Shown here: piece after piece, positions 8,235 through 17,184 of the stretch
Layout of the letters: each line of letters starts with the position of its first letter
Numbering within the stretch: the stretch's first letter is position 1
Origin: Clostridium thailandense
GTDB taxonomy: Bacteria; Bacillota; Clostridia; Clostridiales; Clostridiaceae
Assembly (NCBI RefSeq): GCF_019207025.1
Contig: NZ_JAEEGC010000119.1
Coordinates: forward strand, 1-33,870
Direction of reading: 5' to 3'
Length of the DNA: 33,870 nucleotides
Made by a program: the position numbers and the translations under genes
The notes under the pieces: model-generated
The model's input: only the letters and a program-made list of their open reading frames with translations
The model's database searches: none
What the model was told of the DNA's origin: nothing

Positions 8235-10865
8235 TTACTTCAATCCGTCAAAAAAATCAAGTTCCGATAAATCATCTTCAAAAGCAAAATATTTTTTCTT
8301 TCCTAAATAAAGCTGATCCTTTTCTCTACCTATAGGAACAACATAAAAGCCCCAGCTTTTCTCATGGGCGAAAACAAAAAATCTTATTTCACCATTTATT
8401 ATGGTATCTATGTCTTCTTGATATATTTCTTCCCCATAGCTCTCTCTTATATCTTCTTCCGATACCAGTTCATATTCACTAAAGTCATTCTTGTAGCTGT
8501 ACTTATGCTTTAAAATTTCTTCTGCATTTTTCAAATAAAATTCTACTTCCTCAGCTCCAAGTGGTCTTGAAATAAAACCTTGAGCTTGGTTTACTTTTTC
8601 CAAACTGTATATAAGCAGCTTCTCTTCTTTAGTATAAGTAAAAGCACTCACAGAATAAGGCACTATTGGTATTTGATTCTTTATGTTTATTTCTATATCT
8701 CCTCTTCTCCTGGAATTTAAATATCTTATTGCTCCTCTTAAACAAGACATTTTAAGCTCTGATACTTTATACAACTCTTCTTTTTTCTGCTTGAACTCTA
8801 TATTTTTTCCTGGAACAAACTCTTTTAAGGCTTCTTTAAAAATATCTATTCTGCAGGATTGTCCTGTTAACTTTATTATTGAATATTCCTGAAGCTTTCC
8901 ATTCTCATAAAAATCCTCAAGAAATTTTCTTACCACCTCGTATATATCACCCTTTAATAATTTATTTATTTCCTTTATATTGAAAATCACATCAGGAAAT
9001 TCATAGACATTTATAAACTTATCTCTTTCAAGTATTGATACATTCCACTTATTTAAAGGAGTTATTATAAGATCTCTTTCTTCTTCACTTCTAAAATAAC
9101 CAAATTTATTTCTTAATACATTTGTCCTCTTAAAAAATTCTTTTTTCATATTTTCAGCTATTTCCCATAGAAAATAGAAGTTATTTCTTACATTTTCATA
9201 TTCCTCTCTCGATCTGTTTTCATATTCTTTAAACCGTGTAGGTATTGTATTTTCTGCTTCTTCATATCTCTTTTCAAGGTTTTCATATACTTTTTTTACA
9301 CCTGCTTCATCTATGTATCTAAAAATATCATCCTCGGGAAAGTCTATAAGTTCATCTATTTCTACAATTTTTCCTGTTTTATAGTAGTTTGCAAAGGCTA
9401 TCTTCATAAATTGCATTATCCTGTAGGTTATATTGTTTCCTCCAAAATTTGTATCCCCATTTTCATAAGTAGTTTCTATGTTTATTTTGTAAGAAATAGG
9501 ACCCTCTTCAATAGAAAAAGCACAGGAGGATAAATCCGTTGTTCCGCCTCCACAGTCTATTATTAATGCCTTGTACTCTTCTCCATTATAAAAGCTGTTT
9601 TTTTGTATTTGCTCTGCTATGGTGTTGTAAAGTACTGCTATTCCCTCATCCAGTGAATCTTCTGTCTCAATATTGTATTCAGGCAGTATTTCCTTAAACA
9701 TATCTATAAACTGCTGTTTTAACTTTATAGGACTCGAAATATGTAAATTTTTAAATTTACACTTAAATTGATGCTCCGCAGTATCAACTATATGTTTTAT
9801 ATAAGCTCTTATAATTTGCCCTCTTTGTACCCTGACTGAATTCCCTTTGCTGTCATATACCTCTTCTATTTTGGAATAGTCATTTCCCCATCTTTTTATC
9901 CCTTGATATAGGCTGCCACTGCAGCTATAATCATTTCTCCTTATTATCTTTTGCGCCTGATATCCAAAGCAGAATTTTATGTTCTCTGGATCTTCACAAT
10001 CAGAGACATATACTACTGTAGGCAGTGCTTCTATCCATACTTCATTTTTTTGAGTTACATCCATGAACCTAACATAATTAATATCATTCAATACTATCTT
10101 GTCGTTTAATATGTCATTATAGCAAGGATTTGCTACATAGGTGCCGCTTAGGTATAATCCTGCTGTTGTATTTGAAGTTCCAAAATCTATTGCCAGAACT
10201 GTATTGGTTTCCTTTAATTCTTTTATCTCAAGTTCAAGCAGAGGAAGCTTATAATACTCTAAGTTTGCAGGAGGAAGGGGCAGGTCTGAATAATATGCAC
10301 TGAAGATATATTCGGAATCGTCTTTATTAAAAAATAATAAGCTGTAGTTTCTATTCTGTGATTTTTTTATTTTTAAGTTTTTTTCTGTAACTAAATAGTA
10401 TAAATTTTCTTCATTATCATCTTTTATCAAATTTAATATTCCACACAGATCGTTGCCTTCACTTACAAGCAGCACATTTGACTCTGTTATTATGTTTTTT
10501 TCTATTGTGACCTTGTACATATCTTCCTTTTTGATACCTATTTCAGGATACAGGGTTATTTTTGCAGGTATTTTAATTACTTCACTGTCTGGAAGCTTTG
10601 AGACAAGATGGCTTTTTAATATTTCCTCTAATTTCTCAAAACCGCCTTCTTTATAAGCTTCAATAAGATAACTTTCCTCTTTTCCTCTGTACTTGAGAAT
10701 TGTTTTTATAAAGCTTTCTCTATCAAGATTGCTTATTACTCCCTTTACTATTCTTTCTTCAAAGCATATATTTCTAAGCTGAAATGTGGTCATTTCCATT
10801 AGTTCTTCTCTTGTATATTTTCTTTTATAGCTATTGCCTTTTGTTTTAAGCTTATATGAATGCAT
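8235..10865 (-). CDS. Large Hsp70/actin-fold ATPase with extra N-terminal domain
   Basis: The 876-residue protein carries an Hsp70-type nucleotide-binding fold. Phosphate 1 is AIDFGTSNTTAGL (about 225-237), phosphate 2 is IIDCGGGTTDL (about 435-445), and the adenosine motif is KLTGQSCRIDIFKEAL near residue 690. About 220 residues precede the fold, starting with a small helical SAP/Rho-N-like stretch (YTREELMEMTTFQLRNI). No DnaK-type substrate domain is apparent. The C-terminus is a separate region ending in acidic ELDFFDGLK. No signal peptide or membrane segment is present. A DnaJ-domain gene lies in the same cluster (16620-17048) and could stimulate its ATPase. A chaperone role in assembling or recycling the sheath is inference. 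ATG start with AGGAGAG upstream. Confidence 0.85.
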   Translation of the reverse strand: MHSYKLKTKGNSYKRKYTREELMEMTTFQLRNICFEERIVKGVISNLDRESFIKTILKYRGKEESYLIEAYKEGGFEKLEEILKSHLVSKLPDSEVIKIPAKITLYPEIGIKKEDMYKVTIEKNIITESNVLLVSEGNDLCGILNLIKDDNEENLYYLVTEKNLKIKKSQNRNYSLLFFNKDDSEYIFSAYYSDLPLPPANLEYYKLPLLELEIKELKETNTVLAIDFGTSNTTAGLYLSGTYVANPCYNDILNDKIVLNDINYVRFMDVTQKNEVWIEALPTVVYVSDCEDPENIKFCFGYQAQKIIRRNDYSCSGSLYQGIKRWGNDYSKIEEVYDSKGNSVRVQRGQIIRAYIKHIVDTAEHQFKCKFKNLHISSPIKLKQQFIDMFKEILPEYNIETEDSLDEGIAVLYNTIAEQIQKNSFYNGEEYKALIIDCGGGTTDLSSCAFSIEEGPISYKINIETTYENGDTNFGGNNITYRIMQFMKIAFANYYKTGKIVEIDELIDFPEDDIFRYIDEAGVKKVYENLEKRYEEAENTIPTRFKEYENRSREEYENVRNNFYFLWEIAENMKKEFFKRTNVLRNKFGYFRSEEERDLIITPLNKWNVSILERDKFINVYEFPDVIFNIKEINKLLKGDIYEVVRKFLEDFYENGKLQEYSIIKLTGQSCRIDIFKEALKEFVPGKNIEFKQKKEELYKVSELKMSCLRGAIRYLNSRRRGDIEINIKNQIPIVPYSVSAFTYTKEEKLLIYSLEKVNQAQGFISRPLGAEEVEFYLKNAEEILKHKYSYKNDFSEYELVSEEDIRESYGEEIYQEDIDTIINGEIRFFVFAHEKSWGFYVVPIGREKDQLYLGKKKYFAFEDDLSELDFFDGLK

Positions 10866-10906
10866 ATTTATATTACTCTCCTATTTACTTATTTTTCATA
10901 GTAGCA

Positions 10907-11596
10907 TTAATAAATCACTATATTTCCTATTGTCATTGTTTCATTTACGTCTATTACTCCGAAGTGATTTTTCCAGTAGATTTTTGTATTAAATTTTATA
11001 GGGAGAAAAATTTCCTTTACAAATTCCAGTTTTGCTAATTTTTCATCTTTTTTCTCCTCGCCAATATAAAAAAGCAATTCATCCTTTTCTTCAGAATTTA
11101 TATATATCATAGAGTGTTTAAATAATTTTCTTATGCTGTCCTTTAGTAGATATAAAGACTGTCCCGTTATATAAAGCCTTAAAATATTGCCAGCTAGCAT
11201 GTCCTGTTCAGTCTCATTAAAAAATTCTAAATTCTCCTTTGGAATTTTCCCAAATACATCCTTCTTAATATCCTGTAATATAAATTTGATATAATATTCT
11301 TTTTTATTCATTCCTTGTTTTAGATCCATATCTGTTAGAAAATGAATTAAAATATCAAACAAAGTATTTCTTACCTCTAAATTTTCTTCATTATCTAGAC
11401 TGAACATATCCTTGAAGATTTCATAAAACCTATAATAGGGATTAAGCTCTACTTCTTCCTCTATTAGTTTGGAGTTTATATATGCATTACTTAATTCCAT
11501 ATAAGGGGAATAGGTCTCTGCTGCTGAAAATTTAAGCTTTTCCTTTGGTATGCCCAAAGCCTTAGCTTTAATCACTAAATCCCAAACATAATTCAT
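10907..11596 (-). CDS. Unknown 229-residue cluster protein, coupled to the upstream gene
   Basis: I do not recognise the family. The ATG overlaps the TGA of the preceding gene (ATGA, 11593-11596), with AAGGTGA upstream, so the two are translated together and probably work in fixed ratio. The protein is soluble, about two-thirds helical (YYRFYEIFKDMFSLDNEENL, GNILRLYITGQSLYLLKDSI), and ends in a beta-rich stretch (LPIKFNTKIYWKNHFGVID, TIGNIVIY). Size and position would suit a baseplate wedge component comparable to TssG or a phage baseplate protein, but no diagnostic motif was seen, so this is only a suggestion. Confidence 0.7.
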   Translation of the reverse strand: MNYVWDLVIKAKALGIPKEKLKFSAAETYSPYMELSNAYINSKLIEEEVELNPYYRFYEIFKDMFSLDNEENLEVRNTLFDILIHFLTDMDLKQGMNKKEYYIKFILQDIKKDVFGKIPKENLEFFNETEQDMLAGNILRLYITGQSLYLLKDSIRKLFKHSMIYINSEEKDELLFYIGEEKKDEKLAKLEFVKEIFLPIKFNTKIYWKNHFGVIDVNETMTIGNIVIY

Positions 11597-12861
11597 ATAA
11601 GTTCACCTTCGCATTTATATTCTGGAAAATAAAGCTGTATTTCCGATACCAGAAAACTTACAAGGTCATATATAATTGGACTATCCTTTAGGTAAGTTGT
11701 AAACTTCAATTTCATTATTTTCTTACTGTTTCCTACCCTTATATCATCTGCTATAAAATAATTCATGTCATAGGTCAGTTCTGCCTCTTTTTTATCCTCT
11801 ATCTCTATAACTGCAAGCTCAAAGTCCTTAGATACTTCAAAAGAATTTACTATTCTGTTTATTTCTCCTCTAGTTCTTATAATGGAGGCTTGCTTTTGAG
11901 AAAATCTATTAATAAATCCATCTATTCTGCTGTTTGATGCTAATTTATATTCACCTTTTCTTATTTGCTCTAATTGAGGCTGTACTATTTTAAGTACCTT
12001 CCAACTACCTGCTTTTTCCTTTGGAGAAACTATAGTAAGCTCCTCTTCTGTCCTCTTTATATATCTTACCTCCTCTTCTGTATCAACAAGATAACCATTG
12101 CATGCACCTAATCTTTTTAAGGATAATATATGTTCAAAATTCACTTTATCTATTGCAGGCACAGGAAATCCACTGCTTTTTAAATTTAATTCTTCAATAT
12201 TCCAAAGGGGTACAATATCTATCTTTTTATATTTTTCGTATTCTTCGAGGTTCAGTGATATCTCCTTAATTTCCTCTTCCTCTGTAATTCCCTGGCATTT
12301 TATTAAAGTAACATCAAAAAACTTATTTGCATAAGGATTATTTATTGTTCTCCAGGAAAGGCTGTTTCTTTGAAAAATATCATATAGCTTTTCTATTTTC
12401 TTCATATATTTTTTATTTTGCTCTAATTTTATTTCTATTTTATATATTCCCTTGTCTGTAATAAGCTTTCCCTCATAACTTCTTTCATTATCTGTAAGTC
12501 CTTTTATAGTTATATAGCTGCAGTTCATAAAAATAGTGAATAGTTTTACCTTTTCTCTATTTTTTAGCTTTTGTAAAATTTCCTTTATATCATATTTCTT
12601 ATCTTCTATATCTTCCTCAAATATGGGATGTAAAAATTCCTCTACAGGATCGACTTTATTTTTATGACAGCTTGTAATGTATATATCATATTTCTTTTCT
12701 TTATTTTCTATTTCACTAAAAACTCTTTCCTCAAGGCTTTTGAACATATTTTCTTCGTAATCCATTAGATTTGTAAAAATTCCCTGCATAATATTTTTCA
12801 GCATTTTACGTTGTTCTAAGTCTTCAATTTTATTCAATCTGTCGGTTATTATATCTCTCAT
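11593..12861 (-). CDS. Unknown 422-residue cluster protein (possible baseplate component)
   Basis: The family was not recognised. The protein has a helical N-terminus with a long charged segment, a middle region with VPLWNIEELNLKSSGFPVPA and HILSLKRLGACNGYLVD, and a beta-alpha C-terminus (MKLKFTTYLKDSPIIYDLVS, EIQLYFPEYKC). It has no signal peptide and no membrane segment. The ribosome binding site (AAGGGAAAG) is weaker than those of its neighbours. It overlaps the next gene by four bases. The PLWNI segment recalls the 'PxxNLF' stretch of TssF-type baseplate proteins, but that is too short to build on. Names such as adhesin or peroxidase for relatives in databases would not be supported by anything visible here. 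Confidence 0.7.
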   Translation of the reverse strand: MRDIITDRLNKIEDLEQRKMLKNIMQGIFTNLMDYEENMFKSLEERVFSEIENKEKKYDIYITSCHKNKVDPVEEFLHPIFEEDIEDKKYDIKEILQKLKNREKVKLFTIFMNCSYITIKGLTDNERSYEGKLITDKGIYKIEIKLEQNKKYMKKIEKLYDIFQRNSLSWRTINNPYANKFFDVTLIKCQGITEEEEIKEISLNLEEYEKYKKIDIVPLWNIEELNLKSSGFPVPAIDKVNFEHILSLKRLGACNGYLVDTEEEVRYIKRTEEELTIVSPKEKAGSWKVLKIVQPQLEQIRKGEYKLASNSRIDGFINRFSQKQASIIRTRGEINRIVNSFEVSKDFELAVIEIEDKKEAELTYDMNYFIADDIRVGNSKKIMKLKFTTYLKDSPIIYDLVSFLVSEIQLYFPEYKCEGELI

Positions 12862-12919
12862 TTAAATCTTTCCCTTACTATGTTTTATATTTCTATCTTA
12901 AAACCTTATAATAGGTTGA

Positions 12920-14524
12920 TTATTTTGTATTAGTGCTTGTACCTTCACTCGGTGCTGGAGTACTTTTGTTAGCATCAAGTGCTGCAGGTGGATTAAGCTT
13001 TTCCTGTACATCTTTTATTTTTGTTTCAATACTTAAAACTCCTTGAAGATTATTTAATTGTTGATAGGTACTTTGTGCAGTTAAATAAGCCTCCAATGCC
13101 TTTTTATAATCTTTAGCGGCATAACTATCGTCTCCTTGTTTTTCAGAGTCAGTACCCTGTACAGCTTTTTGCTTTTTATCTAAATCTGCTATTTTAGAGT
13201 CAGCATCCTGTATTTTTGCTTTTAAATCTTTTTTCGCATCTTCAAAGGAAAATTTATCTGCAAGACCTTTAGCCTTTGTATAAGTTTCCTTGGCCCCTGC
13301 AAAGTCTTGATTCTCTAATTGAGTATCTCCCTGCTTTTCAACGGCAAGGATGTCCATAAAATCATTGGTTTGAGATATCTTTTTATTTAATTCTTTTTCA
13401 TCGTAGTCTTTTTCCTCATCTGCCAGTTTTTTTGCTTTCTCATAATTTTTTTCTGCTTTTTCATAATCTTTATCTTTAAAGTTTTTATCTCCATCTACTA
13501 TGTATTGTGTTATCTTACATTTTTTGTCCAACTCTTTTTGCTTGTCCTTAATCTTTAACTTTTGCAGATCTGCTTCAGCATCTTGATATTCCTTAAGCGC
13601 CTTATCAAAATCTCCATCCTTTATAAATTCATCTCCATTGCTTTCGCTTTTGATTAGCTGTGCTCTAATTGTGGCCTGCTTTTTTAGATTAATTATTCTA
13701 TATGTTATTATTCCTGCACTTATCATCAAAATAGGCAGCATTACTGCAGCTATTTTTTTTATATAATCTTTTTTATCCTTGTTACTTTCTTTAAAAATTC
13801 TATTGCCAAAGATGGCCGCTGCAGTATAGTTACTTAGAAGCCTTTTCTGCTTTGATAAAAGGAGCTCCTCAAGGCTATCTATAAACTGCTCCGGTTCTTC
13901 TGCATCTTTCAGTGCTGCCGTCATTTCATTGATATTTACATTTTCCCAAAGACCTGATGTACAGAGCAGCATTACATCTCCATCATTCAATTTGTATTTT
14001 TTTGATATAAAAGGTGTGAAGTTATTTGATTTTCCCAAATAATTTACCAGATTATTTTTCTCTTCATGCTGATCTATTTCATATTCATCTATTTTTCCAG
14101 CCTCAGCCATCATTTGGGCTAAGCTTTGATCTTTACTCTTAAAATTAAATCTACCTTTTCTAAAGTGATATAATCTTGCATTACCTGTACATACCCAAAC
14201 TATTTTTGAATAATCTGTTACTATCATTATTAAGCTGGCCTTTAATCTTACGCTTCTGCTTTCCTGTTCTAATACTTTGCTAGCATTTATCATATATCTT
14301 TTTAACCTTCTTCTGGACATTGTAGGCTTTTCAGTAAAATCCGCGAATATACTTTTTACCGCTAGCTCCGCACTTTTAATGTCTTCATCAGAATCTATAC
14401 CATCTGCCGCAACATAACAGGCAAAATCATCTAATTCAACAAAAGCAAAGTAATCTTTATTTATTGCAAAGGCTCCAGCTTCAGATGTAAAGCTTGTTTT
14501 AAACTCGCTGTTATCTTTTCTCAT
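12920..14524 (-). CDS. Membrane PP2C-like pseudophosphatase with TPR-like extracellular tail
   Basis: This 534-residue protein has three parts. Residues 1-240 are a PP2C fold; 256-279 are a membrane segment (AAVMLPILMISAGIITY); 285-510 are repeated helical TPR-like units (GDFDKALKEYQDAEADL, KDYEKAEKNYEKAKKLADE, QDFAGAKETYTKAKGLADK, KDYKKALEAYLTAQSTY). A Pro/Ser/Thr tail follows. The phosphatase domain keeps D24 and D41 (AADGI), but the usual 'CSDG' is CTSG (S190) and the usual 'DNAT' is SNYT (S231), and the 'DGxGG' turn is DGIDS. Two metal-binding Asp residues are therefore lost, so it is probably a binding or sensor domain, not an enzyme. The phosphatase domain should be cytoplasmic. An intact PP2C gene lies immediately upstream. 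GAGGTG precedes the ATG. Confidence 0.85.
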   Translation of the reverse strand: MRKDNSEFKTSFTSEAGAFAINKDYFAFVELDDFACYVAADGIDSDEDIKSAELAVKSIFADFTEKPTMSRRRLKRYMINASKVLEQESRSVRLKASLIMIVTDYSKIVWVCTGNARLYHFRKGRFNFKSKDQSLAQMMAEAGKIDEYEIDQHEEKNNLVNYLGKSNNFTPFISKKYKLNDGDVMLLCTSGLWENVNINEMTAALKDAEEPEQFIDSLEELLLSKQKRLLSNYTAAAIFGNRIFKESNKDKKDYIKKIAAVMLPILMISAGIITYRIINLKKQATIRAQLIKSESNGDEFIKDGDFDKALKEYQDAEADLQKLKIKDKQKELDKKCKITQYIVDGDKNFKDKDYEKAEKNYEKAKKLADEEKDYDEKELNKKISQTNDFMDILAVEKQGDTQLENQDFAGAKETYTKAKGLADKFSFEDAKKDLKAKIQDADSKIADLDKKQKAVQGTDSEKQGDDSYAAKDYKKALEAYLTAQSTYQQLNNLQGVLSIETKIKDVQEKLNPPAALDANKSTPAPSEGTSTNTK

Positions 14525-14584
14525 TTAAACACCTCGTTAACTCTTCCTTTAACACAACCTATATTCTAAATATTGTTATTACCT

Positions 14585-15400
14585 CTAGTCCTCATTTTTT
14601 AAAACAATAATTGTTGCATTATCTTGTTTAGGATAATTTTTTTTATTAATTATATCTATAATTTCCTCCGAGGCCTTAAAAGGTTCCACATTCTTTTCAA
14701 GCACTTTCTCCATTTCAAATTCAGATATACTGTTATATACCCCGTCGCTGCATAATATTATCTTATCTCCTTGTTTTAGCTCTATTGGATATTTATTTAT
14801 TTCTATTTCCTTGAACTCATCATGTCCTATATAATCTGTAAGTCTCTTTTTCATGGGATTTTTCAGTATTGCTTCTTTTGAAATTTTTCCTGAAAGGTAT
14901 TGTTCCTGTAGTAGGGACTCAAAAATATGTTTTTTATTAAGATTTATGAATTCTCCTTTTCTAAATAAGGCTATGGCACTATCTCCTACTGATGCCCAAT
15001 AGAGATAGTTTTCATATATTATAACTACTGCCACAGTACTGCCTGACTTTACTCCTTTTATTTTCTCCAGTATCTCTTTGTTAGCTGTTTTAGCAGTGCT
15101 TTTAAAAAAAATTTCCATATGAGCTAAGTCAGGTGATTTTAGGAATTCATGTACAAAGGTATTTACAACAATACTGCTTGCTATTTTCCCTTTTGAATAT
15201 CCTCCAATTCCGTCTGCAAGTACAGCCATTATTCCTTTTTCACTTACTATTGTAGAAAAGCTATCCTCCTGTTCTTCTCTCTTGCCAATTATTTGTTCAT
15301 TTCCTATAGCTATATATTTTTCTCTACTCTTGTTTCTTAGAATATGTCTTATATAAAATAGTAAAACAATTATAATTAAGAATAATAAACTCTTTTTCAT
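14585..15400 (-). CDS. PP2C-family Ser/Thr protein phosphatase, membrane-tethered
   Basis: The protein has 271 residues: an N-terminal membrane segment (about 3-17, then basic RHILRNKSREK) and a complete PP2C domain. All metal-binding Asp motifs are present: EQEDSF (D46), LADGIGGYSKG (D63), ILCSDGVYNS (D219) and PKQDNATIIV (D260). GSTVAVV and WASVGDSAIAL complete the family pattern. It should remove phosphate from Thr/Ser on cytoplasmic proteins. In type VI secretion the equivalent phosphatase PppA opposes kinase PpkA on an FHA protein, and this gene sits beside two FHA genes and downstream of a kinase gene. It follows the zinc-ribbon FHA gene by 15 bases. Confidence 0.93.
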   Translation of the reverse strand: MKKSLLFLIIIVLLFYIRHILRNKSREKYIAIGNEQIIGKREEQEDSFSTIVSEKGIMAVLADGIGGYSKGKIASSIVVNTFVHEFLKSPDLAHMEIFFKSTAKTANKEILEKIKGVKSGSTVAVVIIYENYLYWASVGDSAIALFRKGEFINLNKKHIFESLLQEQYLSGKISKEAILKNPMKKRLTDYIGHDEFKEIEINKYPIELKQGDKIILCSDGVYNSISEFEMEKVLEKNVEPFKASEEIIDIINKKNYPKQDNATIIVLKNED

Positions 15401-15415
15401 AAATTATCATTCCTT

Positions 15416-15937
15416 TTATTTATCATTTTCCCACTCAAAATGAATTCCGCATAAAGGAATAAATATAAACTTACTTTTTCCCATTTGTATTACATCGTAA
15501 GCAGTTAACTCTTCTGAGGAATATACTGCCTCATCATTAAGGTAAACAAGTCCCGAGGCATCTCCTGACTTAAGTATAAAGTTTCTGTTTTTAGGATCAT
15601 AAATTATAGCTGCATGATTTCTTCTTGAAATACAGTTATCTCCAGTTATTTGTATATGCATCTCTTCAGATCTTCCTATAAAATTTTTCTCGCTTCTGAT
15701 TTTATAATCTTGTCCCCTCTGAGCACCTTCTATACATACAAGCCAGCCTACCACCGGTTCTACACCTTCATATTCATCCCAATAAGGCATAGTCTTTTCA
15801 ACATCCTCAGCTCTATTTTCTGCTTTTGGAACATCAGCTTTTAAATTTTGTTCTAAGGATATATCACAATAGGGACAGGTATTCCCATACTTTTTTGAAT
15901 TGAACATATGTCCATTTGCACATCTCGCTAAACTCAT
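15416..15937 (-). CDS. Zinc-ribbon FHA-domain protein
   Basis: The ATG at 15937 is chosen because GGAGG lies ten bases upstream; the longer in-frame start at 15961 precedes that site. The 173-residue protein begins with a likely zinc ribbon (C6, H10, C21, C24 in RCANGH and TCPYC), then a disordered acidic linker with EKTMPYWDEYEG, then an FHA domain at about 65-160: FIGRS (R89), ISRRNHA, LNDEAVY, and LPLCG-type closing strands. FHA domains bind phosphothreonine. The linker Thr49 resembles the regulatory pThr sites that sit ahead of FHA domains in other Gram-positive regulators; this is inference. The usual 'SNG' after the HA strand is ASG. Neighbours are a second FHA gene and a PP2C gene. Confidence 0.88.
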   Translation of the reverse strand: MSLARCANGHMFNSKKYGNTCPYCDISLEQNLKADVPKAENRAEDVEKTMPYWDEYEGVEPVVGWLVCIEGAQRGQDYKIRSEKNFIGRSEEMHIQITGDNCISRRNHAAIIYDPKNRNFILKSGDASGLVYLNDEAVYSSEELTAYDVIQMGKSKFIFIPLCGIHFEWENDK

Positions 15938-15978
15938 AATTTTTATTCCTCCATTTATCATAAATACGATGCATAATT

Positions 15979-16599
15979 TTATTTAACAAATATTTTTGTG
16001 TTCGCTATGTAAATAATATCTCCTGAATCTAGTTTATATGGTATATCTTTTTCTATTTTTTTCTTAGAAACCTCATCCATTTTTTTTATTCCAACACCGT
16101 TGCAGGACCCTATATCTTCTATAAACCAATTATTGGCTGCAAAATTTAAGATTGCATGCTGCTTACTAACAAGCGTTGAATATTCCGTGTTAGATAAATC
16201 TATGTCAACTTCACTATTTCTTGTATTTTTACCTATTAGTAAAGATTTTTTTCCTTGTATTTCCCACTCCGTTGAGTATGAACCCTTTCCATCTATAAGT
16301 ATCAGAGTTGTTATTCCAGGTTCTCTTTTGCCATTAGACCTTACATAAAGTGATATTTTTATAATATAAAAAATAACGCCTAAAAGAATTACAATACTAA
16401 TTGATATTTTTAAAATTCTATTATGGTTAATAAAATAAATATAGCAAGCAGCTGCTATTACCGATAACGCTATAAGAGTGTCTATAGCAATTATGCTTAT
16501 ATCTCTTTCAGTACTTTCTGAATATTGTTCTAATTTTTTTAACATAACGTATTTTTTTATATTTTTTACTATATTAAGATAATCCGGTATTCTCTGCAT
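15979..16599 (-). CDS. Membrane FHA-domain protein
   Basis: The 206-residue protein has a basic N-terminus, two membrane segments (about 35-57 and 62-82), and a C-terminal FHA domain (about 96-206) facing the cytoplasm. FHA motifs are LLIGKNTRNSEVDIDL, VSKQHAILNF, WFIEDIGSCNGVGI, and GDIIYIANTKIFV. The conserved Arg of the 'GR' motif is Lys124 here, which is unusual, while Ser145, His148 and Asn167 of the pThr pocket are kept. A strong AGGAGG precedes the ATG. By analogy with Fha proteins of type VI systems it could recruit phosphorylated partners to the membrane base of the machine. Confidence 0.88.
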   Translation of the reverse strand: MQRIPDYLNIVKNIKKYVMLKKLEQYSESTERDISIIAIDTLIALSVIAAACYIYFINHNRILKISISIVILLGVIFYIIKISLYVRSNGKREPGITTLILIDGKGSYSTEWEIQGKKSLLIGKNTRNSEVDIDLSNTEYSTLVSKQHAILNFAANNWFIEDIGSCNGVGIKKMDEVSKKKIEKDIPYKLDSGDIIYIANTKIFVK

Positions 16600-16619
16600 T
16601 TTATTCCTCCTTTTAGCTG

Positions 16620-17048
16620 CTATTTCTTCTTAGGCCCAAAATATCTTTCAAAAATATCTGTAGTATCAATGGGATTTTTTTTATTTACCTTATTAGTTCT
16701 TTCTTTACTCTTAGGATTAAATCCAAAAAAATTCTCAAAGCTCTTTTCTATATCATCAATGTTAATGTTTTTATAATTATTTTTTTCTGCTTCTTTTCTT
16801 TTTTCATGAGTTTTTTGATTAATATTGTTTTTTTCTCCGCCGTCAAGCTTCAAATCATATTCTTTTCTTAAATTTTCTTTATTTAAGACATTATAAGCTT
16901 CATTTATTTTTTTAAACTTCTCTTCCGACTCAAAAGTTCCGTGATTTAGATCTGGATGATGCTGTTTTGCTAATTTTCTAAAGGCTTTTTTTATCTCATC
17001 TTGAGAAGCTTGTCTTTCTACACCCAATATTTCATAATAATTATCCAT
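16620..17048 (-). CDS. J-domain (DnaJ-like) co-chaperone
   Basis: The 142-residue protein has a complete J domain in residues 1-68 ([20 protein letters not shown], then KQHHPDLN with the HPD triad, and [11 protein letters not shown]). A charged tail without Gly/Phe or zinc-finger regions follows, with [16 protein letters not shown] and [16 protein letters not shown]. Canonical DnaJ is about 375 residues, so this is a minimal, specialised J protein. It follows the tube gene after a strong hairpin and has its own AAAGGAT site. Its natural partner is the Hsp70-fold ATPase of the same cluster; this pairing is inferred from co-occurrence. Confidence 0.92.
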   Translation of the reverse strand: MDNYYEILGVERQASQDEIKKAFRKLAKQHHPDLNHGTFESEEKFKKINEAYNVLNKENLRKEYDLKLDGGEKNNINQKTHEKRKEAEKNNYKNINIDDIEKSFENFFGFNPKSKERTNKVNKKNPIDTTDIFERYFGPKKK

Positions 17049-17119
17049 TTTCTTATCCTTTCACTGCATCTAAAAACTTTTATATTTGTAGTGAACATAT
17101 TTTTAAAGTATTTTATAGG

Positions 17120-17149
17120 CTTAAAAGGCAGAATCTTCTGCCTTTTAAG
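17120..17149 (-). terminator. Strong hairpin after the tube gene
   Basis: CTTAAAAGGCAGAA pairs perfectly with TTCTGCCTTTTAAG across a two-base centre. It lies 36 bases after the stop of the tube gene. The sequence that follows in the direction of transcription is only moderately T-rich, so it is likely a partial terminator or a 3' stabiliser that lets the abundant tube message exceed the downstream genes. Confidence 0.6.
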
Positions 17150-17184
17150 TTTATTTGACTATAAGATGATTTTAAAATATCATA

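Noticed and set aside
8053..8310. Plus-strand ORF overlapping the DUF2167 and Hsp70-like genes
   Set aside because: Antisense to two well-supported genes; composition typical of a reverse-strand shadow.
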